In this document: one piece after another, positions 44,492 through 53,052 of the stretch
Numbering within the stretch: the stretch's first letter is position 1
Layout of the letters: the number at the start of each line of letters is the position of its first letter
DNA from: Bradyrhizobium sp.
GTDB taxonomy: Bacteria > Pseudomonadota > Alphaproteobacteria > Rhizobiales > Xanthobacteraceae
Assembly (NCBI RefSeq): GCF_027451485.1
Contig: NZ_DAIDJE010000062.1
Span: 22,774-86,773, forward strand
Length of the DNA stretch: 64,000 nucleotides
Reading direction: 5' to 3'
Position numbers and translations under genes: made by a program
The notes under the pieces: model-generated
Database searches by the model: none
What the model saw: only the letters and a program-made list of their open reading frames with translations
What the model was told of the DNA's origin: nothing

Positions 44492-45709
44492 ATGTCACGC
44501 CAGGAACGGGCCGGTCGCCGGAGCAGCTTGAAAGCGGGAACACGCCGGTGGATCGCCGCCGGCATCCTTGCAATGGCCTGGCTTGCCGGCCCGACGGACG
44601 CGCTCGCGCAATCAGCACCGTCCAGTTCGGCGAGCGGACCAGCAGCCGTGGGCGTCCACTTTCATGACCAAACCGCTCTCCGGAAAGAGGTATCGGAGAA
44701 CAGGTACACGGCCGGATTCGTCACTGGACCGCCCTACAGCACCGAATTCGCCATGGTGCAGGACATCGCGACCGTACTGGCCAGCGGCCAGGAAACGGGT
44801 CCGCACGGCGAGGTCGCGCTGCGGGTGCTTCCGATGGTGGGGACCGGCGGGGTCCGCAACATATTGGACCTGCTCACGCTGGCGGGCGCGGACATGGCGA
44901 TCGCGCCGGTGGTTCTGGTCAACCGGCTGCGGGACGCGAAGACGTTCGGTGATATTCGCCACAAGCTGGTCTACATCACCCTGCTTCACACCGAGGAGTT
45001 CCACCTTCTCGTTCGGCCGGAAATCAAAAGCCTTGCAGATCTCGCCGGCAAGACGGTCAGCCTCGGCGAGGAGGACAGCGCCGAAGACGTGCTGGGGCGC
45101 GAAGCGTTCGACGCTCTCGGCGTGAAGATCAATGCGGTGAATCTCGGCCTGGATGCAGCGCTCGACCAGCTCCAGCACGGGCAGATATCGGCGGTGCTGC
45201 TGCTGTCGGGAAAGCCGATCAAGCCGCTGCTCGCGCTCAACGCGCGGCTCGACGACATCCATTTCCTGCCGATTCCGTTTTCGCAGGCGCTGCAGCGCGA
45301 TTTCCTGCCGTCGAAGCTTGAACACGCCGACTATCCGAACATCATCGCTGACGGCCAGAGGATCGAAACCGTCGCGATCCAGTCGGCACTTTTCGCCTAC
45401 AACTGGCCACCGCACAGCCCGCGCTACGATTTGCTGGAGAATTTCACGACGAGCTTCTTCTCGCGCTTTTCCGAATTTCTCGGCCCCGACCATCCTGCGA
45501 AATGGCACGAGGTGAACCTGGCGGCACGGCTGGAAGGCTGGGAGCGTTTCCGTCCCGCCGGGCGCTGGCTCAGCCTGCAATCGATGGGAGCGGATGCCGG
45601 CCGCAACGGGAACGCTGGCGCGGCCAATCCGCCCGGCAATCCGTCCCAGCAAAAAGAGCAACTGTTCAGGGAGTTTCTCAAATGGCGAGAACGGCAGCAG
45701 GGCAAGTGA
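44492..45709 (+). CDS. TAXI-type TRAP transporter solute-binding protein
   Basis: 405 residues with an exported N-terminus (GTRRWIAAGILAMAWLAGPT, DALAQ). The mature domain resembles TAXI periplasmic receptors (GFVTGPPYSTEFAMVQDIAT; VLPMVGTGGVRNILDLLTLA; LVRPEIKSLADLAGKTVSLG; LDQLQHGQISAVLLLSGKP). No TRAP permease gene is near. Downstream genes overlap or follow closely, so it may serve a sensory or non-transport role. ATG 44492 is favoured over 44438 because the signal peptide then has normal length. Confidence 0.82.
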   Translation: MSRQERAGRRSSLKAGTRRWIAAGILAMAWLAGPTDALAQSAPSSSASGPAAVGVHFHDQTALRKEVSENRYTAGFVTGPPYSTEFAMVQDIATVLASGQETGPHGEVALRVLPMVGTGGVRNILDLLTLAGADMAIAPVVLVNRLRDAKTFGDIRHKLVYITLLHTEEFHLLVRPEIKSLADLAGKTVSLGEEDSAEDVLGREAFDALGVKINAVNLGLDAALDQLQHGQISAVLLLSGKPIKPLLALNARLDDIHFLPIPFSQALQRDFLPSKLEHADYPNIIADGQRIETVAIQSALFAYNWPPHSPRYDLLENFTTSFFSRFSEFLGPDHPAKWHEVNLAARLEGWERFRPAGRWLSLQSMGADAGRNGNAGAANPPGNPSQQKEQLFREFLKWRERQQGK

Positions 45710-46434
45710 GCGCAGGCAAGGCAAGCTTCGCGCGCTGCCGGATGGGGATGCTGAGCGCGGCGCTGATCGTTGCTCTGGCTGCATTGGCGGATGTGCGTCA
45801 GGCCGGCGCGCAATATGCCCCGATGGGACCGCCCCAGCAGGCGCCATACCCAACCTTTGCGCCCTTTCCGTCGCCGATGCAGCCGCCTCCGGGCCAGATG
45901 GTCGGGCCTCCGGTGGTGACGCGGAGAGAGGAGCCTATCGCCACCCGGCGTCGCCCCGTTCAGCCGCGCCGCTATCCGCATGAGCTTGCCGAGAGAAAGC
46001 GGACGGCCGTCGCGAGAAAAAGCGCTCCCAAAGACGACAGGAACGTCAGGCGGGTGGAGATCCGGAGGAAGCCCGTCAAGACGGTCGAAAACCGGCGCGA
46101 GGTCGCCGAGAAAAACGGCTACAAGCGGGTCAGCGATCTCGTCAACTTTCCAAAATTCTTTCCCGGGCTCGGCATCATCTACGTCAAGCCGGACACCCTG
46201 CCCACAGGGCCGTTCCTGTGTTTCGACCGGCAGGACCATTTGGTCGCGACCGTGTACATGATCCCGGTCAAGGACATCGACGATCACAAGACGTTGGACG
46301 CTGCAGGCGTTGACGGGCCGGTCGATCACGTGAGCTTCTACTTCAACCCGGGCCATCCCGGCGTGGACATGCCGCACTACCATTTCGTGATCTGGCACGT
46401 TTCAAAGAAGGACGAGGCGCGCGTCGCCCAGTGA
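45682..46434 (+). CDS. Exported basic/Pro-rich hypothetical protein
   Basis: 250 residues. A signal peptide (MGMLSAALIVALAALADVRQ, AGA) is followed by a Pro-rich stretch (PPQQAPYPTFAPFPSP), a very basic linker (RRPVQPRRYPHELAERKR; VEIRRKPVKTVENRR) and a folded C-terminal part (LGIIYVKPDTLPTGPFLCFD; VDMPHYHFVIWHVSKKDEA). GGGAG precedes the ATG, and it overlaps the TAXI protein gene by 28 bases, implying coexpression. The histidine-rich C-terminal pattern faintly recalls metal-binding periplasmic proteins; the function is unknown. Confidence 0.7.
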   Translation: MARTAAGQVSAGKASFARCRMGMLSAALIVALAALADVRQAGAQYAPMGPPQQAPYPTFAPFPSPMQPPPGQMVGPPVVTRREEPIATRRRPVQPRRYPHELAERKRTAVARKSAPKDDRNVRRVEIRRKPVKTVENRREVAEKNGYKRVSDLVNFPKFFPGLGIIYVKPDTLPTGPFLCFDRQDHLVATVYMIPVKDIDDHKTLDAAGVDGPVDHVSFYFNPGHPGVDMPHYHFVIWHVSKKDEARVAQ

Positions 46435-46606
46435 CGACTGCAGAAACGCGTCTTCTCGTTCAGAATGGGCGCCGCGGCGTAGCGGTGGCGTGCGGGGTTC
46501 CGGCTTTCGCCGGGACTTCGGGAAGCCCCGCAACCATCGGCTTTGATTTCAATCAATGCATCGCCTTGGCGACCTGCCATTCTGGTTCAAAATCAAGAGG
46601 TGGCCG

Positions 46607-46825
46607 ATGCGAAGCGTCATAACCCTGAAGGACGGCAATGCGATGGAGCGGGCGATGCAGGCGCTGGCGAAACATCGTTATGCTGCCCGCGGTGAACCGG
46701 TCGCGCCCGAGGGACATCCGAGCGAATGGCATAAATGGCTGCTCGAGGTCGATGCAGCGGAAATCGAGGCCATCCGCGGCCATGTCGATGAAGGGGACAT
46801 CCTTGCCATCGAGCCGCGCGAATAG
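46607..46825 (+). CDS. Small conserved hypothetical protein
   Basis: 72 residues (MRSVITLKDGNAMERAMQAL; PSEWHKWLLEVDAAEIEAIR). GAGG lies 5-8 nt before the ATG at 46607; an upstream in-frame ATG at 46556 has no ribosome site. The next gene overlaps its end. The function is unknown. Confidence 0.65.
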   Translation: MRSVITLKDGNAMERAMQALAKHRYAARGEPVAPEGHPSEWHKWLLEVDAAEIEAIRGHVDEGDILAIEPRE

Positions 46826-47369
46826 CCTGATCTGGGCGAGCGTTCGCCCGGCGCTGGTTGACCTGGCTGACGTTCGCAGCGCCTCTATCGCCGGGCGGTT
46901 CGCGCGCACCCATCGGTTTCAGGGCTGGATCTGGAAGTCACTGATCGCCGGACTTTGCGGCGCACTGGCCCACACCCTGCTGATCTACCTGAAGACGCGC
47001 GCAGGATGGCTGCCGTCGTTCGAGCCCTACCGGGCGCTCCAGGCAACGCTCCATGATCTCGTCGGCAGCCACGTTCCCGCCATCGTCCCCTGGGCTATCT
47101 CCTATGTGAACAGCATGACCGTGGTCGGATTCCTGTTCGGCAGCAGCTACCGACTGCTCCCCGGCCGGCACGGAATCACCAAGGGATTTTGGGCCGGCGT
47201 TGTGGTGTGGCTGATCATGGGCGCGGTGTTCTTCCCTCTGGTCGGCCTGGGCCTTTTCGCCTGGGACGTTGGCCAGGGCATCAAGCCGACGCTGTTTTCC
47301 TTCACGATGGTGCAGGCCTACAGCTCAGTGATGGGGAAGGTCTTCGCCCTTCTCAACCGCATATCGTAG
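46788..47369 (+). CDS. Integral membrane protein of unknown function
   Basis: About 193 residues with three or four hydrophobic segments (IWKSLIAGLCGALAHTLLIY; PWAISYVNSMTVVGFLFGSS; GFWAGVVVWLIMGAVFFPLV). The start is uncertain: ATG 46788, or TTG 46803 which has AAGGGG at better spacing. It overlaps the previous small gene. It resembles small rhizobial membrane proteins without an assigned role. Confidence 0.65.
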   Translation: MKGTSLPSSRANSLIWASVRPALVDLADVRSASIAGRFARTHRFQGWIWKSLIAGLCGALAHTLLIYLKTRAGWLPSFEPYRALQATLHDLVGSHVPAIVPWAISYVNSMTVVGFLFGSSYRLLPGRHGITKGFWAGVVVWLIMGAVFFPLVGLGLFAWDVGQGIKPTLFSFTMVQAYSSVMGKVFALLNRIS

Positions 47370-47444
47370 CGAGCACATTGAACCCGCTCCCCCTGAGCAA
47401 GATTATGAGGATGACATCAACCCACTGCAATTTCGAGGAAGACC

Positions 47445-47663
47445 ATGGCGATCGTATTTATTGAAGCACGTCCGAAGGGCAAAACCGAGGGAACGCCAAT
47501 CAGTGACTATGCTGTCGAGGATCACGCCGACCACGTCCTCGCGTCTTTCAAAACCCAGCACGAAGCGATTGATTGGGCAAACCGCAACGGGCACTCACCG
47601 CATGTGGCTCGGGTCCGCCATCTGAATGACAAGAAAAGACCCGATCACTGGCGCGCCGCGTAG
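47445..47663 (+). CDS. Small conserved rhizobial protein
   Basis: 72 residues: MAIVFIEARPKGKTEGTPIS, DYAVEDHADHVLASFKTQHE, AIDWANRNGHSPHVARVRHL, NDKKRPDHWR. It combines a predicted two-strand sheet with one helix, like other short DUF2188-type proteins. GAGGAAGACC precedes the ATG. The function is unknown. Confidence 0.75.
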   Translation: MAIVFIEARPKGKTEGTPISDYAVEDHADHVLASFKTQHEAIDWANRNGHSPHVARVRHLNDKKRPDHWRAA

Positions 47664-48015
47664 TGAACCTGCGACAACACTGATCGGAGCCTCCAGTTCA
47701 CCGCAGCAGGTTCGTTCTTCCGAAGTTCGCATCGGACGCCACCGCATAAGCGTGTCGAGCCGGGTGACGATGCCGACGCATCGTGACCCGTGACGGCGGC
47801 AGGAAATCCGATCACCGAAGAGACGCGGGCCGGAAACCACCGACACCATTCGGGGACGAGAATGGTGGATAACCCGCCGCATTTGCGGCGCGGCAGCACA
47901 GCCCGTGTGGCCCGGGCCAAATCGGGCCGCAATGTCATCCCCCTTTCCGACTAGTTTCCGGCGCAATGATTCGGCGCTGATTCGGCCAAATGATCTCGGT
48001 CATCGAGGATATTGA
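47664..48015. other. Intergenic region without a gene
   Basis: About 350 bp. It includes a stretch (GACGGCGGCAGGAAATCCGA, TCACCGAAGAGACGCGGG near 47790-47830) that resembles part of the repeat at 51130-51190, probably a degenerate copy. No RNA or protein gene was recognised. Confidence 0.45.
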
Positions 48016-48900
48016 ATGGCATTTTTCAAGCGGGAACTCTCTCCGGTCGAGCGCTTCGAACATGCGCTGAGGGACCGGCGCGCGGCGCGCCAGAAGCAGG
48101 CCGACCGGGTGAGCGCTATTGAGGCGGTTGTTGAAGAAAGCCGTACCGCGGCTGAGCGGCTGGCAGTGGCCGGGGCGAGCGCTGACAAGCTCGGCCGCGC
48201 GGAAACCAGGCTGCGCGAGGTCGAAGAGCGAGCCAAGGCGCTGCGAGCCGAATTGGCCGAACTCGACGAGCAGATTGCCTCGACCGAGCGAGCGCTGGCT
48301 GACGCCAGGGCGCAGCGCGACCGCGATACGCTGGCCGATCAGATCGAGGCGATGGCTCTGGCGATCGAGAAGGCCGCGCCGGGATTTGGCTCAAGCGCCG
48401 CCGCGCTCGTGGACGCCGTCACCAGGAGCCCTGCGGCGGTCCTGGAGGCGACCAGGTTCTCGGCCAGTGTCGACGCGATGCGCCACGAGGTGCTCGCGGC
48501 CGCGGATCTGATCTGCTGGCAACTCCGATCCGCCGCGGTGCGCACACGCGCCGGCAACGCGAATATCGCCGCCGGCGTCACAGCCGAGCCCGAGCAACTG
48601 CCGTCTCATGAGATCGATCGGCAATTGATCTACACGCTCAATGCGCTGCTTTGGCGGGAGGGCGGCGAGGTGCGCCGGGCGCCGGCGTTCGCGCTGGTCG
48701 AGCTGCCGAAAACGTTGCTGGCGGTCGCACTGCGGCATCAGCACGTGGACTATCTGAATGCGCGGCGTGTGCAGACCCTGATCCACATCCATGGCAGCGA
48801 AGGGGCCCAGGGCGAGCCCGGCCTCGACGAGACGCAGCCGATCGATCTCGATCTGCTCGCCGCCGAAGAGGAGGAGACCGTCCGGGCCGATGTGGCGTAA
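48016..48900 (+). CDS. Coiled-coil hypothetical protein
   Basis: 294 residues. The N-terminal half is coiled coil (LRDRRAARQKQADRVSAIEA; LGRAETRLREVEERAKALRA; DEQIASTERALADARAQRDR). The C-terminal half is a mixed domain (SHEIDRQLIYTLNALLWREG; LIHIHGSEGAQGEPGLDETQ). It has no signal peptide or membrane segment. It could be a structural or mobile-element protein; no family is recognised. Confidence 0.7.
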   Translation: MAFFKRELSPVERFEHALRDRRAARQKQADRVSAIEAVVEESRTAAERLAVAGASADKLGRAETRLREVEERAKALRAELAELDEQIASTERALADARAQRDRDTLADQIEAMALAIEKAAPGFGSSAAALVDAVTRSPAAVLEATRFSASVDAMRHEVLAAADLICWQLRSAAVRTRAGNANIAAGVTAEPEQLPSHEIDRQLIYTLNALLWREGGEVRRAPAFALVELPKTLLAVALRHQHVDYLNARRVQTLIHIHGSEGAQGEPGLDETQPIDLDLLAAEEEETVRADVA

Positions 48901-49240
48901 GGGTGTCGCTCACGTCCACCGGGGCAAGCGGACGCTGTCGCGTAAGGCGCGGCAGCTAACTGCCCGCTCGCGGCCCTGCCTCGTCCCGATTGATACAGAT
49001 CAACGAGATCCGCCCCGGACGCCGTTTAAATCCAGGTCGCACGGGCGCAGCCCCTCAACTGCATCTGTGTAACCCCGGTTGGGCCGCCAAGGGCTCCCCC
49101 CACCCCACCTTGGCGGTCTTCCTGTCTGCCCTGGGGGCATTTCTCCGGACACCGGCCTGGTCAAAAACGACTCGCAACCGTCATGTTGCCGGCGCATCAT
49201 GGAACGCGCGTAACCGGGTTCCCAGAGGGGAGGAGTACGC
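48901..49240. other. Intergenic region with a possible small RNA
   Basis: 340 bp without a gene. It contains ATCTGTGTAACCCCGGTTGG followed by a nine-base hairpin (49084-49092 with 49108-49116, CCGCCAAGG/CCTTGGCGG) and TCTTCC. A short RNA ending there is possible; no family was recognised. Confidence 0.35.
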
Positions 49241-49579
49241 ATGGAGAAGTTCGTCGCACATGCCAACATCGATCATTATCTGGATCTGTTGAACAACGGC
49301 AGCGTCTCAAGTCACAACAGATCGGTGATCAACAAGCTGTTGATCGAAGAAGAGGACAAGTTGGGCCACGATCAGGAGCAACTTGAGTTCGCCGAAAGCA
49401 GAGCGGCAGCGTGCCGGGCTCGTGCAGACCGTCAAAGACGGCTGTTGGACTGTTTCGATCCCGGCTCGACTGAATGGATCCAGGCCGAAAGGCTGCTCGT
49501 CAATTTCGAATCGCTTGCGCAGTTCGTCGAGGGGTTCTGCCGGCAGATGCGCAGACAGGTGAGCGAAAGTCGGCTCTAG
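49241..49579 (+). CDS. Small conserved rhizobial protein
   Basis: 112 residues, helical: MEKFVAHANIDHYLDLLNNG, HNRSVINKLLIEEEDKLGHD, QEQLEFAESRAAACRARADR. This family (ANIDHYL...N+S.I.KLL..EEDKL) is widespread in Bradyrhizobium. GAGGAGTACGC precedes the ATG. The function is unknown, though such genes often lie beside stress-response genes. Confidence 0.75.
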   Translation: MEKFVAHANIDHYLDLLNNGSVSSHNRSVINKLLIEEEDKLGHDQEQLEFAESRAAACRARADRQRRLLDCFDPGSTEWIQAERLLVNFESLAQFVEGFCRQMRRQVSESRL

Positions 49580-49598
49580 TTGAGAGAGGGTCGCAATC

Positions 49599-49847
49599 TC
49601 ATGCGCGAGACGGGGATTCGCTCTTCTGACGATCCAATCCCTTGTAGACGTGCTCGCGGTGTATCTCTGCACCGGATTCATCAACGACACTGATGTAGAG
49701 ATCAAAGTCCTCGACCCGCGGGTCGCCCCGGAGTTGCCGCGCCATCTCCATGCTGTGCTCGATCGCGGCTGCAGCGGTTGGAAATTGCAATCCACCTCGA
49801 TGCCGCTTTGGAACGCCATCCTTCACGTCGAAATAATAAGTCCGCAT
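49599..49847 (-). CDS. DUF6894-like small protein
   Basis: 82 residues: MRTYYFDVKDGVPKRHRGGL, QFPTAAAAIEHSMEMARQLR, LYISVVDESGAEIHREHVY. The YYFD+.DG...+..GL.FP....A..H...+AR.+ plus VVDESG.E+H pattern is that of DUF6894. Start 49847 is taken as the conserved N-terminus; the longer frame to 49919 lacks support. The function is unknown. Confidence 0.8.
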   Translation of the reverse strand: MRTYYFDVKDGVPKRHRGGLQFPTAAAAIEHSMEMARQLRGDPRVEDFDLYISVVDESGAEIHREHVYKGLDRQKSESPSRA

Positions 49848-50072
49848 CGGAGAGCCACCGGATATTGCGCTGCGGCGTAGATAGCCCGGTCGCCCCTCAC
49901 GCCGCTTGATCTGGCTCAAGCGCCGCCTGGTCGACGCAGGTGGGCTGATTGGCCGAAGCCGATTTGGCCGATGGGAGGGAGCGGTCCGGGTCCTGCTCGT
50001 GTTATAACCACCTCAGGCAGGGAACCCGTGCCCCGTTACCGGCGTTGATGGCCAAATGTGACGGGGTAACAC

Positions 50073-50246
50073 ATGGGCAATGTTCTCCACGATCCGAACC
50101 ACTGGCGACAGCGCGCCGAAGAGACGCGAACGAAGGCAGAGGGCTTCCGCCTCGCTGAGCGGGAACGAGAGCGGCTCTTAAAGGTCGCCGCAGAGTACGA
50201 CCAGATTGCCGCCCGTGCCGAGCGCTGGCGGACGGCTTCCGAATAA
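50073..50246 (+). CDS. Small conserved rhizobial protein
   Basis: 57 residues: MGNVLHDPNHWRQRAEETRT, KAEGFRLAERERERLLKVAA, EYDQIAARAERW. The DP.HWR.RAEE.R..AE.......R..+L++A..YD..A.RAE pattern recurs in many short Bradyrhizobium proteins. CGGGGTAAC lies before the ATG. The function is unknown. Confidence 0.7.
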   Translation: MGNVLHDPNHWRQRAEETRTKAEGFRLAERERERLLKVAAEYDQIAARAERWRTASE

Positions 50247-50279
50247 GCAGGTGCTTCCGCTGTAGTTTGGTTGGTCGCC

Positions 50280-50477
50280 ATGATGACGCCCGACGAATAC
50301 GGGGATTTATCGTCGCACTTCGGCTGGTTGGCGGAGACTGCAGTCGACCCTAATCAGCTTCAAATGCTGTCGGAGAGCTATAAGGCGCCGGCCAGAAGCG
50401 CAGAAGTCTTGAACCGGTCCCTTGAAGGAGCTGGACTCGACGGCGCATCATGGGAAGACACGATCATGCCCACTTGA
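50280..50477 (+). CDS. Small hypothetical protein related to the neighbouring family
   Basis: 65 residues (MMTPDEYGDLSSHFGWLAET; SYKAPARSAEVLNRSLEG). The Y..L...F.WLAETA.D..Q+..L pattern recalls the short helical proteins next to it. The C-terminal SWEDTIMPT looks unrelated and may follow a frameshift. The start is uncertain between 50280 and 50283. Confidence 0.5.
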   Translation: MMTPDEYGDLSSHFGWLAETAVDPNQLQMLSESYKAPARSAEVLNRSLEGAGLDGASWEDTIMPT

Positions 50478-50595
50478 TGGTCGCCCGCCGCAGTCCCTGT
50501 TTCGCGGTCCACCCTGTCAATTTCCGTTTTCCCGACATTTGTTGGGGAATTGCCCCGGACTTCCTGCGCACCGTCACGAAGCTGCGGGGGACAAG

Positions 50596-50778
50596 ATGAA
50601 GGACATACAAACGCACTTGGAGAACCTTCACGCTCAAATCGTTGACTGCGAGATGATCCGAGACGGTGCAACCGACCCCAGGAAACGGGAGCTATTCGGC
50701 AGGCTGGCCGAGCACCATAAGGTGCTTGCGGCCGAACTTGAGGGATCGATCGCCGGCAGTACCAAGCCGCGCCGGTAG
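50596..50778 (+). CDS. Small helical conserved protein
   Basis: 60 residues: MKDIQTHLENLHAQIVDCEM, IRDGATDPRKRELFGRLAEH, HKVLAAELEGSIAG. The DIQ.HLE.L...I..CE.IRD.A.D..KRE.F..LA.H...LA.E+E pattern is a recurrent small family in the genus. GGGGGACAAG lies before the ATG. The function is unknown. Confidence 0.75.
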   Translation: MKDIQTHLENLHAQIVDCEMIRDGATDPRKRELFGRLAEHHKVLAAELEGSIAGSTKPRR

Positions 50779-51527
50779 GGCAAGGCTGTCTCAGCTTCTT
50801 TGATTTCAAATGCCGGCCTCTCGCCGTCGCGTCATTTGCCAGTGTGCAGCGAGCCTTAGCTTCCGACGGAAGACGAAACTCGACACCACTGCGATTCCAT
50901 CACCTGTCCAGCCCTAGCCACCAAAAATAAATCCCTTTCCGCCTCGCTAAAATCACTGGCATGAGTCGCCCCGTCCCCGCCCGCACGAGGGGCGTTTCGC
51001 GATCGTCACGAACGTTGGGCTTGGGGATGCGATGGACGCTTGCCGGCGGCAGACGAACGCGGCGACAAGCGGACGGCGAAGTCGTGTGGTCCCGAGGCCT
51101 CGACGCTGGTCTCAAGTTTGCGAAATCGATCTCGCAAGCGACGGTGGCAAGAAAGCCCGATCACCGAGGAGATCACGAAGGAAACCGTTAAAACCAATCG
51201 CGTGCGGGAATGCCGGGCGACCGGCGCGACCTGCGGTGACTAACTCGTGTGTTCTACTTCCTTGCACACGAGGCTGTGGGTGCGCGTGAGGCACCCGGCA
51301 TTCCCCACGCCCTCCTTGGGCGAAAGAGATGATGAGAACCCGGCTGCATTCGCGGCGCGGGATCGCGGCGGTGTGTCATTGCGCCCGAATTCACCCTGTC
51401 ATTCGCGATAGACCCTGAACGACATCCCTGCCCTTTGCAAAAAGAACCGGCTGGATCGTCTCCGCACCATCCGCTAGTCTTTCACCCAACCGGTTAAAAT
51501 GAGCCGCGCCACACAGGGAGGAAGACG
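50779..51527. other. Long intergenic region containing a genus-type repeat
   Basis: About 750 bp. Frames such as MSRPVPARTRGVSRSSRTLG are products of the repeat listed below. The last part (51420-51527) should hold the promoter of the ABC-transport operon. No RNA gene was recognised. Confidence 0.5.
50960..51390. repeat. Bradyrhizobium-type long repeat often mis-annotated as ORFs
   Basis: Contains GGACGGCGAAGTCGTGTGGT, GGCAAGAAAGCCCGATCACC and GTGTGTTCTACTTCCTTGCA-type words (GACTAACTCGTGTGTTCTAC, CACGAGGCTGTGGGTGCGCG). This wording recurs many times in Bradyrhizobium genomes and is translated there into spurious proteins. Recognition is from memory, not from a search. Confidence 0.55.
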
Positions 51528-52904
51528 TTGAAAGTTTGGAGAAAAACTGCGCTTGTTGCCGCCGCGGCGGTGTTTGCGGTTGTCGCGGGTCCGGCCCTCG
51601 CGCAGGACACCATCACGGTGTGGTGGAGCAAGGGCTTCTACAAATCCGAAGACGATGCACTGATCGCCGCAATCAAGAAATTCGAGGACAAGACCGGCGT
51701 CAAAGTCGAGCTGTCGCAATACGCGATCCAGGACATGATTCCGAAGACGGTGGCGGCGCTGGATTCCGGCACGGTGCCGGATGTCGCCTTTTCCGATTCC
51801 TACGACGTGCAGGCGCAGGGCAAATGGGCCTATGAGGGCAAGCTCGAGGATCTCTCGGACATTCTGCTGCCGATGAAGGACAAGTTCGCGCCGAATGCGC
51901 TGCAGGCCACTTATCTCTACAACGGCCAGGCCAGGAAGCGCGCCTATTACGGCTTCCCGCTGAAGCAGCAGAGCATGCACGTGCAGATCTGGAAGGATTT
52001 GCTGGAAAAAGCCGGCTACAAGGAAAGCGATATTCCCAACCAGTGGAACGACTACTGGTCGTTATGGTGCAGCAAGGTGCAGCCGGCGGTGCGCAAGGCC
52101 ACCGGCCAGCGCATCTACGGCGTCGGCCAGCCGATGGGCGTGGAATCCACCGATTCCCTCCAGTCGTTCTACACCTTCATGGACGCCTACAACGTCAAGC
52201 TGGTCGACGACGACGGCAAGCTCCTGGTCGACGATCCCAAGGTGCGCGACGGGCTGATCCATGCGCTGAAGGATTACACCGACACCTACATCAAGGGCTG
52301 CACACCGCCCTCCTCGACCACCTGGAAGGATCCCGACAACAATGTCGCCTTCCACAACAAGACAATCGTGATGACGCACAACTTCACGATCTCGATCGCA
52401 GCGAAATGGTTCGAGGATTCCACCAACCCGGCGCTGACTCCGGAACAACGGGCCGCCGGAAAGAAGGCCTATGAGGAAGACATCATCACCGCTTCCTTCC
52501 CGCACAAGCCTGATGGCGGCACGATCAAATACCGCTCCGACGTCAAGACCGGGCTGATCTTCACCAACGCGCAGCACAAGACCCAGGGCAAGGAGTTCAT
52601 CAAGTTCCTTCTGCAGGAGGAAAATGTCCGGCCCTATATCGAAGGCGCGCTCGGACGCTGGTTCCCGGTGACGCTGGCGAGCCAGCAGAGCCCGTTCTGG
52701 CAGGCCGACCGCCACCGTCGTGCGGTCTATAACCAGTTCATGGGCGGCACCCAGCCGTTCGACTTCACCAAGAACTGGAAGTTCACGATCTTGAACAACG
52801 AGAACGTCTGGGCGAAGGCGATGAACCGCGTCGTCAGCGAGAAGGTGCCGGTGGACAAGGCGGTCGACGAACTGATCGCGCGCATCAAGGAGGTCGCGGG
52901 GTAG
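51528..52904 (+). CDS. ABC transporter substrate-binding protein, family 1
   Basis: 458 residues with a signal peptide (LVAAAAVFAVVAGPALAQ). The mature protein shows the family-1 (MalE-type) plan: TITVWWSKGFYKSEDDALIA, KFEDKTGVKVELSQY, ALDSGTVPDVAFSDSYD, with a late GKEFIKFLLQEENVRPYIEG segment. The sugar or polyol specificity is unknown. Two permease genes follow in the same direction, but no ATPase gene, so the transporter must borrow one. Confidence 0.95.
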   Translation: MKVWRKTALVAAAAVFAVVAGPALAQDTITVWWSKGFYKSEDDALIAAIKKFEDKTGVKVELSQYAIQDMIPKTVAALDSGTVPDVAFSDSYDVQAQGKWAYEGKLEDLSDILLPMKDKFAPNALQATYLYNGQARKRAYYGFPLKQQSMHVQIWKDLLEKAGYKESDIPNQWNDYWSLWCSKVQPAVRKATGQRIYGVGQPMGVESTDSLQSFYTFMDAYNVKLVDDDGKLLVDDPKVRDGLIHALKDYTDTYIKGCTPPSSTTWKDPDNNVAFHNKTIVMTHNFTISIAAKWFEDSTNPALTPEQRAAGKKAYEEDIITASFPHKPDGGTIKYRSDVKTGLIFTNAQHKTQGKEFIKFLLQEENVRPYIEGALGRWFPVTLASQQSPFWQADRHRRAVYNQFMGGTQPFDFTKNWKFTILNNENVWAKAMNRVVSEKVPVDKAVDELIARIKEVAG

Positions 52905-52912
52905 CGGCAGTC

Positions 52913-53037
52913 TCGTGTCCCGAACACGGCGCGGCATGTAATGACGCGACGTAGATCCGGGATCCAGGAAGGCGTGGAGAATAAAACCCGGGCGCGGCAC
53001 ACCGTTTCACGGCTCGCGCCGCGTCCGGGGAACGCAG
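52913..53037. repeat. Intergenic palindromic repeat
   Basis: GCGGCATGTAATGACGCGAC...GATCCGGGATCCAGG and CGGGCGCGGCACACCGTTTC...CGCGTCCGGGG resemble the CCGGACGCGG...GAGCCGGGAC family of Bradyrhizobium repeats. It lies between the binding-protein and first permease genes. Confidence 0.45.
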
Positions 53038-53052
53038 GATAGAATTGAGCGC

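Noticed and set aside
50961..51191. 76-codon frame starting MSRPVPART
   Set aside because: Lies in a high-copy genus repeat that is known to give spurious gene calls; no ribosome site.
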